A DNA stretch of 64,000 nt from positions 6,612,001 to 6,676,000 of the forward strand of contig NZ_CP127385.1 in NCBI RefSeq assembly GCF_030378205.1, given 5' to 3'. The position numbers and the translations under genes are program-made. Shown here piece after piece: positions 43,905 through 53,082 of this stretch (positions are counted from its first letter, which is position 1; each line of letters starts with the position of its first letter). Below the pieces are notes generated by a model. It did no database searches and was not told the origin of the DNA. It worked only from the letters and a program-made list of their open reading frames with translations. The DNA is from Bradyrhizobium sp. NP1. Its GTDB lineage: Bacteria; Pseudomonadota; Alphaproteobacteria; Rhizobiales; Xanthobacteraceae.

Positions 43905-44449
43905 CCGAGTCCGAGACATTCGCGGATGTCGAGCATGCTGCGGCGCAGCCACGTCTTCACCGTGTTGACCGGCGCCTCGAACTTCTGCGCCAGCTGCTCG
44001 CGGCTCCAGCCGTTGTAATAGGCCAGCAGCACGAGCTTCTGGCGATCCGGCTCGAGCCGGCCGACACATTCCAAGAGCCGCTTCAGCTCTTCCGTCATTT
44101 CGCGCCGCGCCAGCGGGTCGGGGCTGTCGGCCGCAACCTCCATCGCCGACGGCTCGTCCTCGAGCGAGGACTCGGCCCGCTTGCGCACGACATCGATCGC
44201 CCGGTTGCGGGCAATCGACGTCATCCAGGTAATCGGCGAGGCAAGGCCCGGGTTGAACTGCCCGGCGCTGTTCCAGATCTTGACGTAAGCGTCCTGAATG
44301 ACCTCCTCTGCGAGATCCTGTCGCCGCAAGATACGCAGCACCACGCCATAGAGTTTCGCGCGCGTCGCCCCGTAGAGGCGCTCGAAGGCGGCCTGATCCC
44401 CTTTTGCAATGGCAGCGATCAGCCAGACCAGCTCAGCCGGCGTCAGCAT
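43901..44449 (-). CDS. ECF sigma factor (SigK-like)
   Basis: This 182-residue extracytoplasmic-function sigma factor has region 2 at about 20-90 (FERLYGATRAKLYGVVLRIL, then DLAEEVIQDAYVKIWNSAGQF, where the DAY-x-KIW pattern contacts core polymerase). Region 4 is at about 120-175 (LEPDRQKLVLLAYYNGWSRE, then VNTVKTWLRRSMLDIRECLG). It is followed by an RskA-like anti-sigma gene, the usual arrangement for membrane-controlled stress responses. The inducing signal is unknown, and no ECF promoter could be assigned with confidence upstream. Confidence 0.92.
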   Translation of the reverse strand: MLTPAELVWLIAAIAKGDQAAFERLYGATRAKLYGVVLRILRRQDLAEEVIQDAYVKIWNSAGQFNPGLASPITWMTSIARNRAIDVVRKRAESSLEDEPSAMEVAADSPDPLARREMTEELKRLLECVGRLEPDRQKLVLLAYYNGWSREQLAQKFEAPVNTVKTWLRRSMLDIRECLGLG

Positions 44450-44592
44450 TCAGCGTCCCCAATTCGCGCTTCCCATCGCTTTCTCGATATCCGGCGGCGT
44501 CGGTCCGAAGCCCCCTCGTATCATATTCCGGGCCCGATCTGTCCACCAATTCGCCCCACTGCGGCCTGCGCCAAGCTGTGGAAAGCAAACGC

Positions 44593-44620
44593 AAAAAACC
44601 CGGGCCGCGAGGCCCGGGTT
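44593..44620 (-). terminator. Rho-independent terminator after fliJ
   Basis: Arms AACCCGGGCC and GGCCCGGGTT (10 pairs) with a four-base loop. Read on the reverse strand they are followed by TTTTTT. It ends the leftward fliI-fliJ transcript. Confidence 0.85.
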
Positions 44621-44650
44621 CTGGAATGTCGCTTGCGAAGGTGGAGGGCG

Positions 44651-45070
44651 TCAGGCGATCGCGCCAAGCCGCGCGCGCATCAACCCGATCGAGTCCATGT
44701 CGGCCTGCTCGCGCGCGTTCTCCTCGGCGCGCTCGCGCGCCTGATCGCGCTCGTCCAAGAGCTCGACCTTCTTCAATTCCTCGAAGGCTTCCGCCAAGAG
44801 CGACTTGGCGTCCTCGAGCTGGGTCCGCAGCTCCTCGGCGGAGCGGGTCAGGTTTTCGCGGCGCTGGATCGCGGCCTTGGCGTAGGTCGGATAGGCGAAA
44901 TGCGCGGGATCGTTGATGCCGGCGCGCTCCTGCTCGCTCAGGATCTCGCGCTCGAGCTCGGCCGACATGCGCTGGAAGTCTGCGATCATGCCCTCGATCT
45001 GGGCAACCCTTCGCCGCTTCTCGTCGACCTGAAATTTCTTCAGGCGGATCAGCGTTTCACGTGACTTCAT
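44651..45070 (-). CDS. fliJ: Flagellar export protein FliJ-like
   Basis: This 139-residue, almost wholly helical coiled-coil protein (MKSRETLIRLKKFQVDEKRR, then EELRTQLEDAKSLLAEAFEE) has the length and charge pattern of FliJ. FliJ sits in the centre of the FliI hexamer and links it to FlhA in the flagellar export apparatus. It lies 108 bases downstream of fliI on the same strand, the classical order. GGGGAGT precedes the ATG. The assignment rests on context plus coiled-coil character. Confidence 0.85.
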   Translation of the reverse strand: MKSRETLIRLKKFQVDEKRRRVAQIEGMIADFQRMSAELEREILSEQERAGINDPAHFAYPTYAKAAIQRRENLTRSAEELRTQLEDAKSLLAEAFEELKKVELLDERDQARERAEENAREQADMDSIGLMRARLGAIA

Positions 45071-45178
45071 CGACTCATACTCCCCAGAAGTCCAAATCCC
45101 AAAGCGGGACGGAGCCGGCTCCCCTCAGGGCCCCGCCGGCATTACTAACCATGTGCCGGGGATGATGGCCTGACAAAG

Positions 45179-46504
45179 TTAGCGTTCCGTTTCCAAGGTG
45201 CCGAGGATTTGCTGGAGCTGCTGGTAACCCTCGTTCAGGCCGGCGACTTCGTCCTTGGCCTGGCGCAGGAACGCCTCCAATGGCGGATGCAGGGCGATCG
45301 CCTCGTCGACCTCCGGGCTCGAGCCCGCCCGGTAGGCGCCGAGCCGGATCAGCTCTTCCATGTCGGCGTAGGTCGCCATCACCTGGCGCGCGCGCATGAT
45401 CACCGGCAGGTAGGCCGGATCGGCCGATTTCGGCATGGTGCGGGAAACCGACTTCAGGATGTTGATGGCGGGGTAGCGCCCGCGCTCGGCGATCGAGCGC
45501 TGCATCACCACATGGCCGTCGAGAATGCCGCGCACCGCATCCGCGATCGGCTCGTTATGGTCGTCGCCGTCGACCAGCACCGTGAAGATGCCGGTGATCG
45601 AGCCCGCCCCGGTGCCGGGTCCGGCACGCTCCAGAAGCTTCGGCAATTCCGTGAACACGGTCGGCGTGTAGCCCTTGGCGGTCGGCGGTTCGCCGGCCGA
45701 CAGGCCGATTTCGCGCTGCGCCATGGCAAAGCGCGTCACCGAATCCATCAGGCACAGCACGTCCTTGTCCTCATCGCGGAAGTATTCGGCGATCGCGAGC
45801 GTCAGATAGGCGGCCTGCCGCCGCATCAGCGCGGGCTCGTCCGAGGTCGCCACCACCACCACCGAGCGCGCCAGCCCCTCTTCCCCGAGGTCGTCCTGCA
45901 GGAATTCCTGGACCTCGCGGCCGCGCTCGCCGATCAGGCCGATGACGCTGACGTCGGCGTCGACATTGCGCGCCAGCATCGAGAGCAGCACCGACTTGCC
46001 GACGCCGGAGCCGGCGAAGATGCCGAGCCGCTGGCCGCGGCAGCAGGTCAGGAAGGTGTTGAGCGCACGCACGCCGAGGTCGAGCGGCCGACCGACCCGC
46101 TGTCGCGCATGCGCCGGCGGCGGCAGGTTGCGATAGGGCATCGGCGAGCCGCCTTGCGGCAAAGGCCCCTTGCCGTCGATCGGCTCGGCCATGGCGTTGA
46201 TGACCCGGCCGAGCCAGGCCGCGCTGGGCCGCACCTGGCCTGCCGCATTGGCAATGACGGCGCGGCAGCCACGCCGCACCCCCTCGAGCCCGGCAAACGG
46301 CATCACCACGGCATTGCTGCCGGAGAAGCCGATCACCTCGGAAGGAATGAAACGGTCGGTCCCGGTTTCGATCACGATGCGCGCCCCGACCGACATCGCA
46401 TGGATCGGACCCGCGATCTCGACCATCAGGCCGCGGACCCCCACGACGCGGCCATAGATATTGACGCCGTCGATGTCATTTATCTGTTCGGCCAGCGCCT
46501 TCAT
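45179..46504 (-). CDS. fliI: Flagellum-specific ATP synthase FliI
   Basis: FliI is the ATPase of the flagellar type III export system and is related to F1-beta. The 441-residue protein has Walker [13 protein letters not shown] near residue 170, [17 protein letters not shown], Walker [14 protein letters not shown] near residue 250 and the [26 protein letters not shown] stretch after it. The C-terminal domain is normal in length. It is divergent from ctrA, and a CtrA-like site lies in the shared promoter region, so CtrA control is plausible. Confidence 0.96.
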   Translation of the reverse strand: MKALAEQINDIDGVNIYGRVVGVRGLMVEIAGPIHAMSVGARIVIETGTDRFIPSEVIGFSGSNAVVMPFAGLEGVRRGCRAVIANAAGQVRPSAAWLGRVINAMAEPIDGKGPLPQGGSPMPYRNLPPPAHARQRVGRPLDLGVRALNTFLTCCRGQRLGIFAGSGVGKSVLLSMLARNVDADVSVIGLIGERGREVQEFLQDDLGEEGLARSVVVVATSDEPALMRRQAAYLTLAIAEYFRDEDKDVLCLMDSVTRFAMAQREIGLSAGEPPTAKGYTPTVFTELPKLLERAGPGTGAGSITGIFTVLVDGDDHNEPIADAVRGILDGHVVMQRSIAERGRYPAINILKSVSRTMPKSADPAYLPVIMRARQVMATYADMEELIRLGAYRAGSSPEVDEAIALHPPLEAFLRQAKDEVAGLNEGYQQLQQILGTLETER

Positions 46505-46877
46505 TGCGAAAACCTTAAGTTTCGACGTATTTCGGCCCGCCGCTTAACTTCGTGTTTACCCGCATCATTAATCATTGCGTCACTGTCTTTGGTGACTGAG
46601 TGCGCGCTCGACTGGTTCAGAATGAACGCCGAGTCGCGGGAGTCGGTTAAGGCCGCCTCTTAATGTGGAGCTTGAACTCGCACGGGTAGGAAAAGCTGCT
46701 TCGAAGCAACATCTTAGGGCGATTCGTTAAAAATTGCACTTGAGGATCTTGCGAACCCGAAACAGATTTTGTTAACCATGAGTTGTCAGGATCCGAATCA
46801 GTTGTTCAAAGGCGTTTTGAGTGCCGCATGTGCTGCGGCCGACCTGACGCCCGGAGCGGCGACTATGGGGAACTGGC
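46505..46877. promoter_or_regulatory. fliI/ctrA divergent promoter region with CtrA-like and GANTC sites
   Basis: This 373-base region has no gene. TTAA-CTTCGTG-TTTA (46544-46558) is one base from the CtrA consensus, and TTAA occurs again at 46647 and 46660. Four GANTC sites, the target of the CcrM methylase, lie at 46631, 46640, 46721 and 46795. In Caulobacter ctrA is controlled by its own product and by GANTC methylation state; this layout suggests the same logic. TTAACC half-sites also occur (46782). Confidence 0.6.
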
Positions 46878-47579
<702 letters not shown>

Positions 47580-47614
47580 CGGGTTGCGTGAGCCGACCAG
47601 GTTCCTCCCGATTG

Positions 47615-47647
47615 AACCCCGCCGCGAATGGCGGGGTTTTTGTTTTT
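47615..47647 (+). terminator. Rho-independent terminator after ctrA
   Basis: Arms AACCCCGCC and GGCGGGGTT enclose a short loop and are followed by TTTTGTTTTTG. It isolates ctrA from the DUF350 cluster. Confidence 0.9.
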
Positions 47648-47710
47648 GAGGGGGTTGAACCGGCGGCGGGAGCCGGTCGACAATTGTCGTAAATCGGGGG
47701 CATTTCACCA

Positions 47711-48115
47711 ATGATCCTGCAATCCCTGGCCGGGCTGCCGGCCTTCCTGGTCTATTTCTGCACCGGCCTTTTCGCCGTGACCGCCTATCTCCTCGTCTAC
47801 ACCCGCATCACGCCCCACAACGAGTTTCAGCTGATCCGCGACAACGATCCGGCGGCCGCGATCGCGCTGGGCTTGAGCCTGCTCGGCTTCGTGCTGCCGG
47901 TGGTCAGCGCGATTGCCCACTCCGCCAATGTGGTGGACTGCCTGATCTGGAGCGCGATCGCGCTCATCGTGCAGATCGTGGTGTTCTATCTGGTCAAGGT
48001 CCCGGTGCCGAACCTGTCGGGACGGATCGCCGCGGGCGAGCTTGCGCCCGCGATCTGGCTCGGGCTGTCCTCGCTTGCCGCCGGCGCGCTCAATGCGGCG
48101 GCGATGATCTACTGA
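47711..48115 (+). CDS. DUF350 membrane protein (YjfL-like)
   Basis: This 134-residue protein has four hydrophobic helices (LPAFLVYFCTGLFAVTAYLL, then AIALGLSLLGFVLPVVSAIA and two more). It fits the DUF350 family (E. coli YjfL). DUF350 genes repeatedly stand next to YgiC/YjfC-type ATP-grasp ligase genes and DUF1190 (YgiB/YjfM) genes, exactly as here. Function unknown. It starts the cluster DUF350, DUF1190-like, His-Gly protein, ligase, with one base between its stop and the next ATG. Confidence 0.85.
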   Translation: MILQSLAGLPAFLVYFCTGLFAVTAYLLVYTRITPHNEFQLIRDNDPAAAIALGLSLLGFVLPVVSAIAHSANVVDCLIWSAIALIVQIVVFYLVKVPVPNLSGRIAAGELAPAIWLGLSSLAAGALNAAAMIY

Positions 48116-48116
48116 C

Positions 48117-48518
48117 ATGAGCAAGCAGCCACCGGCGCCGGAATTCGGCAAGCGCAGGCCCGCCGCGCCAGCCCGGCCTGCGCCGACGCCGACCAAGCGC
48201 TCCGGCCATGTCGGACTTCTGCTGATGGGCACGTTCGCGGTCGGCGGCGCCGCCTACGCGCTGATGCCGAGCGAAACCTGCCAGCCGCCGCAGCCGGCGA
48301 TGGCCGCGCCCGCGACGCCGGCGGCCGCCACGGCCTGCACCTCGCGCAGCTCGTCGGGCGGCGGCAGTTCCAGCCGCACCTCGCGCTTCAGCTTCTACGG
48401 CGGCGACTCCTCGTCCAGCCGCACGGCGTCCGCCGGTTCGGCCGATTCCGGTTCAGGCGTGACGCGCGGCGGCTTCGGTTCGATCGCGCACGCGTTCGGC
48501 TTTTCCGGCCGTGGCTGA
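48117..48518 (+). CDS. DUF1190-like/YgiB-like small exported protein
   Basis: This 133-residue protein has a Pro/Ala-rich start, one hydrophobic segment (HVGLLLMGTFAVGGAAYALM, about 31-50), a Cys shortly after (SETCQPP) and a Ser/Gly-rich C-terminal half (SSSGGGSSSRTSRFSFYGGD). Position and composition fit the DUF1190 (YgiB/YjfM) group that accompanies YjfC-type ligases; the match is by context more than by sequence. Its hydrophobic segment resembles that of the next small protein (KRSGHVGLLLMG against KRSRRVVLTMMG). Confidence 0.6.
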   Translation: MSKQPPAPEFGKRRPAAPARPAPTPTKRSGHVGLLLMGTFAVGGAAYALMPSETCQPPQPAMAAPATPAAATACTSRSSSGGGSSSRTSRFSFYGGDSSSSRTASAGSADSGSGVTRGGFGSIAHAFGFSGRG

Positions 48519-48624
48519 TGCATGGACGCTTCGCACGATGCCGTGAGATGACGGGTTTCGCTTGCCTCGCCGGCGCGGGCGAGGCGACTATGACGATGAC
48601 GTTCAAGTGCAAGGGGGCCGGCCC

Positions 48625-48852
48625 ATGAAACGCTCGCGCCGCGTCGTGCTGACCATGATGGGCTCGGCCGCCATCGGCGCCGTGTCGATGGGCCTGGTGC
48701 GGCGGCAGGATTGCGGCGCGGGGTTGACCGCGAGGCCGGGTCCGAACGGCCAAGCCTATTGCGGGCCGGTCTATGGCGGCTTCGGCGGCGGTCCGGCGCG
48801 GCTTCATGGCCACGGCCACGGTCACGGCCATGGTCATGGCCACGGCGGCTAG
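48625..48852 (+). CDS. Small membrane protein with His-Gly repeat tail
   Basis: This 75-residue protein has a basic start (MKRSRRVVLTMMGSAAIGAV) that forms a membrane anchor, a short Cys-containing middle (RRQDCGAGLTARPG, AYCGPVYGGFGGG) and the tail HGHGHGHGHGHGHGG, encoded by GGCCAC-type hexamer repeats. His-Gly tails bind Ni, Zn or Cu. It lies six bases before the ATP-grasp ligase gene. It looks like a shortened sister of the preceding DUF1190-like protein. It could be a substrate or metal-binding partner of the cluster; this is inference. Confidence 0.65.
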   Translation: MKRSRRVVLTMMGSAAIGAVSMGLVRRQDCGAGLTARPGPNGQAYCGPVYGGFGGGPARLHGHGHGHGHGHGHGG

Positions 48853-48858
48853 GGCGCG

Positions 48859-50019
48859 ATGCGGCGCATCGCCTGTCCCGAACGCGACGACTGGCGCTCC
48901 ACGGCGGAAGCCTGCGGCTTCGATTTTCACACCATCGACGGCGAGCGCTACTGGGACGAGCGGGCCTATTACGCCTTCACGCTCGCGGAAATCGAGCAGA
49001 AGATCGAGGCGCCGACCGGCGAGATCGACGCGATGTGCCTCGAACTGGTCGCGCGTGCGCTGCGTGACGAACAGTATCTGAGGCGGCTGAAGATTCCGGA
49101 AGCGTTCTGGCCGCTGTTGTCGCAAAGCTGGCACGATGACGCGCCGAGCCTGTACGGCCGGCTCGATCTCTGTTTCGACGGCCGCGGCACGGCGAAGCTG
49201 CTCGAATACAACGCCGATACCCCGACCTCGCTGTTCGAGGCGGCGGTGTTCCAGTGGACGTGGCTCGAACAGGCGACCGAGCGCCGCATCACCCCGCGCG
49301 GCGTCGATCAGTTCAACTCGATCCACGAGCGGCTGATCGAGGCGTGGAAGAAGGTCGCAAAACCCCACAGGCACCTGCACCTGACCGGGACCACCGGCGT
49401 CAGCGAGGATCTGGGCACGCTGACCTATCTCGAGGATACCGCGACGCAGGCCGGGCTTTCGACCACGCTGATCGACATCGAGGACATCGGCTGGCGCGAG
49501 GACGGCTGCTTCGTCGATCTCGACGACAGCGAGATCGCACTCGCCTTCAAGCTCTATCCCTACGAATGGATGTTTCACGACGCGTTCGGCGCCAAGCTGC
49601 GTGACGCGCCGACGCGCTGGATCGAGCCGCCCTGGAAAGCGATCCTTTCCAACAAGGGCATCCTGCCGCTGCTGTGGGAGATGTACCCCGGCCACCCCAA
49701 TCTGCTGCCGGCCTATTTCGAGGACGACGAGCGGGCCGGCTCGCTCGGCTCCTCCTATGTGCGCAAGCCGCTCTATTCGCGCGAAGGCGCCAATGTCGCG
49801 CTCGTAAGCCATGGCACGACGCTGGTCGCTCAAGAGGGCCCCTATGGCGCCGAAGGTTTTATACGCCAGGCGCTGGCGCCGCTGCCCGATTTTGCCGGAC
49901 AGTATCCGGTGCTTGGAAGCTGGCTGATCGATCACACCCCGTGCGGGCTGTCGATCCGCGAGGACGAGAACCCGATCACGGGCAACACCTCGCGCTTCCT
50001 GCCGCACGCGATCCTGTAA
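48859..50019 (+). CDS. Glutathionylspermidine synthase-like ATP-grasp ligase (YgiC/YjfC-like)
   Basis: This 386-residue protein fits the glutathionylspermidine-synthase C-terminal (ATP-grasp amide ligase) family: LLEYNADTPTSLFEAAVFQW, an acidic EWMFHDAFG region, ILPLLWEMYPGHPNLLPAYF and YVRKPLYSREGANV. Stand-alone YgiC/YjfC members lack the amidase half of true glutathionylspermidine synthase, and their substrate is unknown. With DUF350, DUF1190-like and His-Gly proteins it forms a conserved type of cluster that has been proposed to form amide bonds on peptides or small molecules. Confidence 0.88.
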   Translation: MRRIACPERDDWRSTAEACGFDFHTIDGERYWDERAYYAFTLAEIEQKIEAPTGEIDAMCLELVARALRDEQYLRRLKIPEAFWPLLSQSWHDDAPSLYGRLDLCFDGRGTAKLLEYNADTPTSLFEAAVFQWTWLEQATERRITPRGVDQFNSIHERLIEAWKKVAKPHRHLHLTGTTGVSEDLGTLTYLEDTATQAGLSTTLIDIEDIGWREDGCFVDLDDSEIALAFKLYPYEWMFHDAFGAKLRDAPTRWIEPPWKAILSNKGILPLLWEMYPGHPNLLPAYFEDDERAGSLGSSYVRKPLYSREGANVALVSHGTTLVAQEGPYGAEGFIRQALAPLPDFAGQYPVLGSWLIDHTPCGLSIREDENPITGNTSRFLPHAIL

Positions 50020-50028
50020 GATCGCGCC

Positions 50029-50895
50029 TCAGCGCGCCGCGACCACCCGCAGCCCGGACGTCATGGCGCCGGCCGCCCCGCGCGCCGGATTGAGCTGGTA
50101 GAGGCCGCGCTTGTCCGGACAGGGCTTGAAGACGTCGGTGATGCCGACGACGGATTCGGCGGCGCCCAGCATCAGCATGCCGTCCGGCTCGAGCTGCCTT
50201 GCGAGGCGTTCGAAGATGCTGACCTTGGTGTCCTGGTCGAAATAGATCAGGACGTTGCGGCAGAAGATGACGTCGAAGGAGCCGAGATGGGAGAAGTCCT
50301 GCAGCAGGTTGAGCTGGCGATGCTGCACCATGCCGCGGATATCGGCATTGAGCTGCCACAGCTCGCCGCTTTGCGTGAAATATTTCACCAGCAGCTGGAT
50401 CGGCAGCCCGCGCTGCACCTCGAACTGGCTGAACAGGCCGGACCTGGATTTTTCCAGCACGCCCTGCGACAGGTCGGTCGCGACGATCTCGATGCGCCAG
50501 CCGGCCAGCATGCTGCCGGCTTCCTTCAGGAGCATCGCGATCGAATACGGCTCCTGCCCGGTCGAGGAGGCCGCCGACCAGATGCGGATGGTGCGGCGAT
50601 TGGCGCGCGCGCGCAGCAGCGCCGGCAGGATGGTTTCCTTCAGATGGTCGAACGGAATCTTGTCGCGGAAGAAGAAGGTCTCGTTGGTGGTCATCGCCTC
50701 GACCACGTCAGCGGTCAGGGTTTCCGCACCGAGGCCCTTCATCTTCTGCACGAGCTCGGAAATGCCTGAAAGCCCGACCCGGCGCGCCAGCGGCACCAGC
50801 CGGCTTTCGACCAGATATTGCTTGTCCGCAGAGAGGTCCAGGCCGGATCGCTCCTTCAGGAGCTTGCGCAGATACTCGTAATCCAACGGCGTCAC
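50029..50895 (-). CDS. cheR: Chemotaxis methyltransferase CheR
   Basis: CheR methylates glutamates of chemoreceptors using SAM. The N-terminal helical domain (about 1-75) precedes the methyltransferase domain with [37 protein letters not shown] and [14 protein letters not shown]. The GTG start at 50895 overlaps the cheB stop as GTGA and gives 288 residues; an upstream extension in frame is a shadow of cheB. It is the last gene of the cheA-cheW-cheY-cheB-cheR operon. Confidence 0.95.
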   Translation of the reverse strand: MTPLDYEYLRKLLKERSGLDLSADKQYLVESRLVPLARRVGLSGISELVQKMKGLGAETLTADVVEAMTTNETFFFRDKIPFDHLKETILPALLRARANRRTIRIWSAASSTGQEPYSIAMLLKEAGSMLAGWRIEIVATDLSQGVLEKSRSGLFSQFEVQRGLPIQLLVKYFTQSGELWQLNADIRGMVQHRQLNLLQDFSHLGSFDVIFCRNVLIYFDQDTKVSIFERLARQLEPDGMLMLGAAESVVGITDVFKPCPDKRGLYQLNPARGAAGAMTSGLRVVAAR

Positions 50896-52061
50896 GAACG
50901 ATCTCCAGAGAACAGTCGGACCAGTTTCGGCGCGATCTGGTTGAGCGGCAGCACCGCGGCGCAGATGCCGGCGTTGGCCGCTGCTCCCGGCATGCCCCAC
51001 ACCACGCTTGTCGCCTCGTCCTGCGCGATCACGCTGCCACCGGCCGCGACGATCTCCTTGCCGCCGCGCATGCCGTCCGAGCCCATGCCGGTGAGGATCA
51101 GCGAGAGGATGCCGCCCTGCCAGACATCGATCGCCGAGACGAACATCGGATCGACCGCCGGCTTGCAGAAATTGATCGGGGGACCGTCGTCGAGCGCGAT
51201 CGCGGCGTCAACGCCGTGCCGCACCACGCGCATGTGCCGGCCGCCGGGCGCGAGATAGATCGTGCCGGGCCTGACGGCCTCGCCGTCGACCGCCTCATGC
51301 GCCGGCCGTCCGCTCGCGCGCGCCAGGTGCTCGGCCAAAATCGTGGTGAATGTCGGCGGCATGTGCTGGGTGATCAGCACCGGAACGCGGTCGATCACCC
51401 GGCCGAGGTCGGCCACCAGCGTCATCAGCGCCTGCGGCCCGCCGGTCGACGATCCGATCAGCAGGACCCGCGGCACCAGCATGCCGAACGAGCGCCGCGT
51501 CAATGGCGGCGGCGCCGGCGTGGCGCGGACGGGCATCTCGCGCTTGCGATCCAGCGCCGGCGTGGCCGGCGCCAGCGGCGGGCTCGGCATGGCCGGCTTA
51601 TTGCGGCGAAGCCTGGCGCCGAGATGGCGGATCTTCTGGATCAGGTCGTGGTGGAAGATTTCGGCGGCGCCCGGCTCCCGCGTGCTTTCCGGCTTCGGGA
51701 TGTAGTCGGCCGCGCCGAGCGAGAGCGCCTTGAAGCTGATCTCCGCGTTGCGGCGGGTCAGGGTCGAGGCCATGATGATGACGAGGTCGCGCTTCTTGCC
51801 GAGAAGCTGAGGCAGCGCCGACAGCCCGTCGAGCTCCGGCATCTCGATGTCGAGCACGGCGACGTCGGGATTGACGCGCTCGAGCTGGTTCACCGCGTCG
51901 AGCCCGGTCCGCAGCGACGCAGCGACCACCATGTCGGACTCGGCGCCGATCCAGCGCGAGATCAGGCCGCGGATCACCACGGAGTCGTCGACCACCATCA
52001 CCCGCAGCGGCTCCGGCCGCGATGAAGTGGGGATCGACGGATTTACCAACGCAACGCTCAT
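50892..52061 (-). CDS. cheB: Chemotaxis response regulator/methylesterase CheB
   Basis: CheB removes methyl groups from chemoreceptors when phosphorylated by CheA. The receiver (about 18-140) has VMVVDDSVV, the acceptor Asp in [13 protein letters not shown] and Lys in YIPKPES. After a Pro/Ala-rich linker the esterase domain shows [12 protein letters not shown] (catalytic Ser), [10 protein letters not shown] (catalytic His) and [12 protein letters not shown] (catalytic Asp). The 389 residues are normal. It is coupled to cheR by a four-base overlap. Confidence 0.96.
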   Translation of the reverse strand: MSVALVNPSIPTSSRPEPLRVMVVDDSVVIRGLISRWIGAESDMVVAASLRTGLDAVNQLERVNPDVAVLDIEMPELDGLSALPQLLGKKRDLVIIMASTLTRRNAEISFKALSLGAADYIPKPESTREPGAAEIFHHDLIQKIRHLGARLRRNKPAMPSPPLAPATPALDRKREMPVRATPAPPPLTRRSFGMLVPRVLLIGSSTGGPQALMTLVADLGRVIDRVPVLITQHMPPTFTTILAEHLARASGRPAHEAVDGEAVRPGTIYLAPGGRHMRVVRHGVDAAIALDDGPPINFCKPAVDPMFVSAIDVWQGGILSLILTGMGSDGMRGGKEIVAAGGSVIAQDEATSVVWGMPGAAANAGICAAVLPLNQIAPKLVRLFSGDRS

Positions 52062-52139
52062 TACTCACCAGATACGGTCATGCGGCACAACAAACTAAGA
52101 CGCCGATGGCCGTGGAGCCGCCGGATCAGTCGAGGTCAC

Positions 52140-52505
52140 TCAGATGAGGCCGACTTCCTGGAACTTCGCGGTGACGATGTCCTTGTCGAACGGCTTCATG
52201 ATGTATTCGTTGGCGCCGGCGTGCAGCGCCCGCGCGATATGGGCGACGTCGTTCTCGGTCGTGCAGAACACGACCTTGGGCTGGTCGCCGCCGGGCATGC
52301 GGCGGAGATTGCCGAGAAACTCGTAGCCGTCCATGATCGGCATGTTCCAGTCGAGCAGGATCGCGTCGGGGAGTCCGCGCTTGCAGACCTCCAGCGCCTT
52401 CTCGCCGTCTTCTGCCTCGACGATCTGGAAATCGAGACCTTCGAGGATCCGGCGCGCCACCTTGCGAATGACGCTTGAGTCGTCGACTACAAGACAGGTT
52501 CTCAT
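52140..52505 (-). CDS. cheY: CheY-type single-domain response regulator
   Basis: This 121-residue receiver has CLVVDDSSVIRKV, the acceptor Asp in AILLDWNMPIMDGYEFL, Thr in VVFCTTEND and Lys in YIMKPFDKD. There is no output domain, so it would act on the flagellar motor or as a phosphate sink for CheA. ATG 52505 is preferred over an in-frame upstream start because the receiver fold begins there. It lies between cheW and cheB. Confidence 0.93.
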   Translation of the reverse strand: MRTCLVVDDSSVIRKVARRILEGLDFQIVEAEDGEKALEVCKRGLPDAILLDWNMPIMDGYEFLGNLRRMPGGDQPKVVFCTTENDVAHIARALHAGANEYIMKPFDKDIVTAKFQEVGLI

Positions 52506-52580
52506 TTCAGCCTCTGCTTCCCATCCCGACGGGGGACGTTTCCTCAACCAATGCGACCCGGCGTCATGCCGGCATCGTCG

Positions 52581-53051
52581 TCAAGCGGCCATCAGCTCCG
52601 GCGCGATCTCGAGCACGCGGTCGACGTCGAGCACCACCATGAGCTGGCCGTCGAGGCGATGCACGCCTCCGGCGAGCTTGGCCATGCGCGGGTCGAGATT
52701 GACCGGGTTCTCCTCGCGGCTGTCGTCGGGCAGCCGCAGCACCTCGCCGATCTGGTCGATCAGGAGCCCGTAGGACTCCCCGCGCAGGTCGACGCCGACA
52801 GCCATCGGCGTCTTGCCGTCGTCGGCCCTGGGCAGGCCGAGCCGGGTGCGCATGTCGATCACGGTGACGATGCGGCCGCGCAGGTTGAGCACGCCGGCGA
52901 TCTCGCGGGGCGACAGCGGCACGCGGGTCAGCCGTTCCGGCATGAACACGTCCTGCACGCGCGAGATCGGCAGGCCGAACAACTGCCCTCCGATCACGGC
53001 GGTGACGTATTCGGCCATGGTGCCTTCGCTGGTTACGGTCTTGCTGGTCAT
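52581..53051 (-). CDS. cheW: Chemotaxis coupling protein CheW
   Basis: CheW bridges chemoreceptors and CheA. The 156-residue protein is a single CheW domain: VTAVIGGQLFGLPISRVQDV, VPLSPREIAGVLNLRGRIVTVIDMR (with the conserved NLRG-x-I core) and MVVLDVDRVL near the end. It lies 31 bases downstream of cheA. In-frame Met12 is an alternative start. Confidence 0.94.
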   Translation of the reverse strand: MTSKTVTSEGTMAEYVTAVIGGQLFGLPISRVQDVFMPERLTRVPLSPREIAGVLNLRGRIVTVIDMRTRLGLPRADDGKTPMAVGVDLRGESYGLLIDQIGEVLRLPDDSREENPVNLDPRMAKLAGGVHRLDGQLMVVLDVDRVLEIAPELMAA

Positions 53052-53082
53052 TTCGAAATCCTCAGTTCATCCCGGGCCTGGT

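Noticed and set aside
46782..46810. TTAACC half-site just before ctrA as a full CtrA box
   Set aside because: The second half after seven bases reads TTGT, not TTAA, so it was kept only as a half-site remark.
48790..48850. Hexamer repeats that could suggest a CRISPR or minisatellite
   Set aside because: They are GGCCAC-type codons encoding the His-Gly tail in frame. There are no spacers, and no CRISPR array is seen anywhere in the window.
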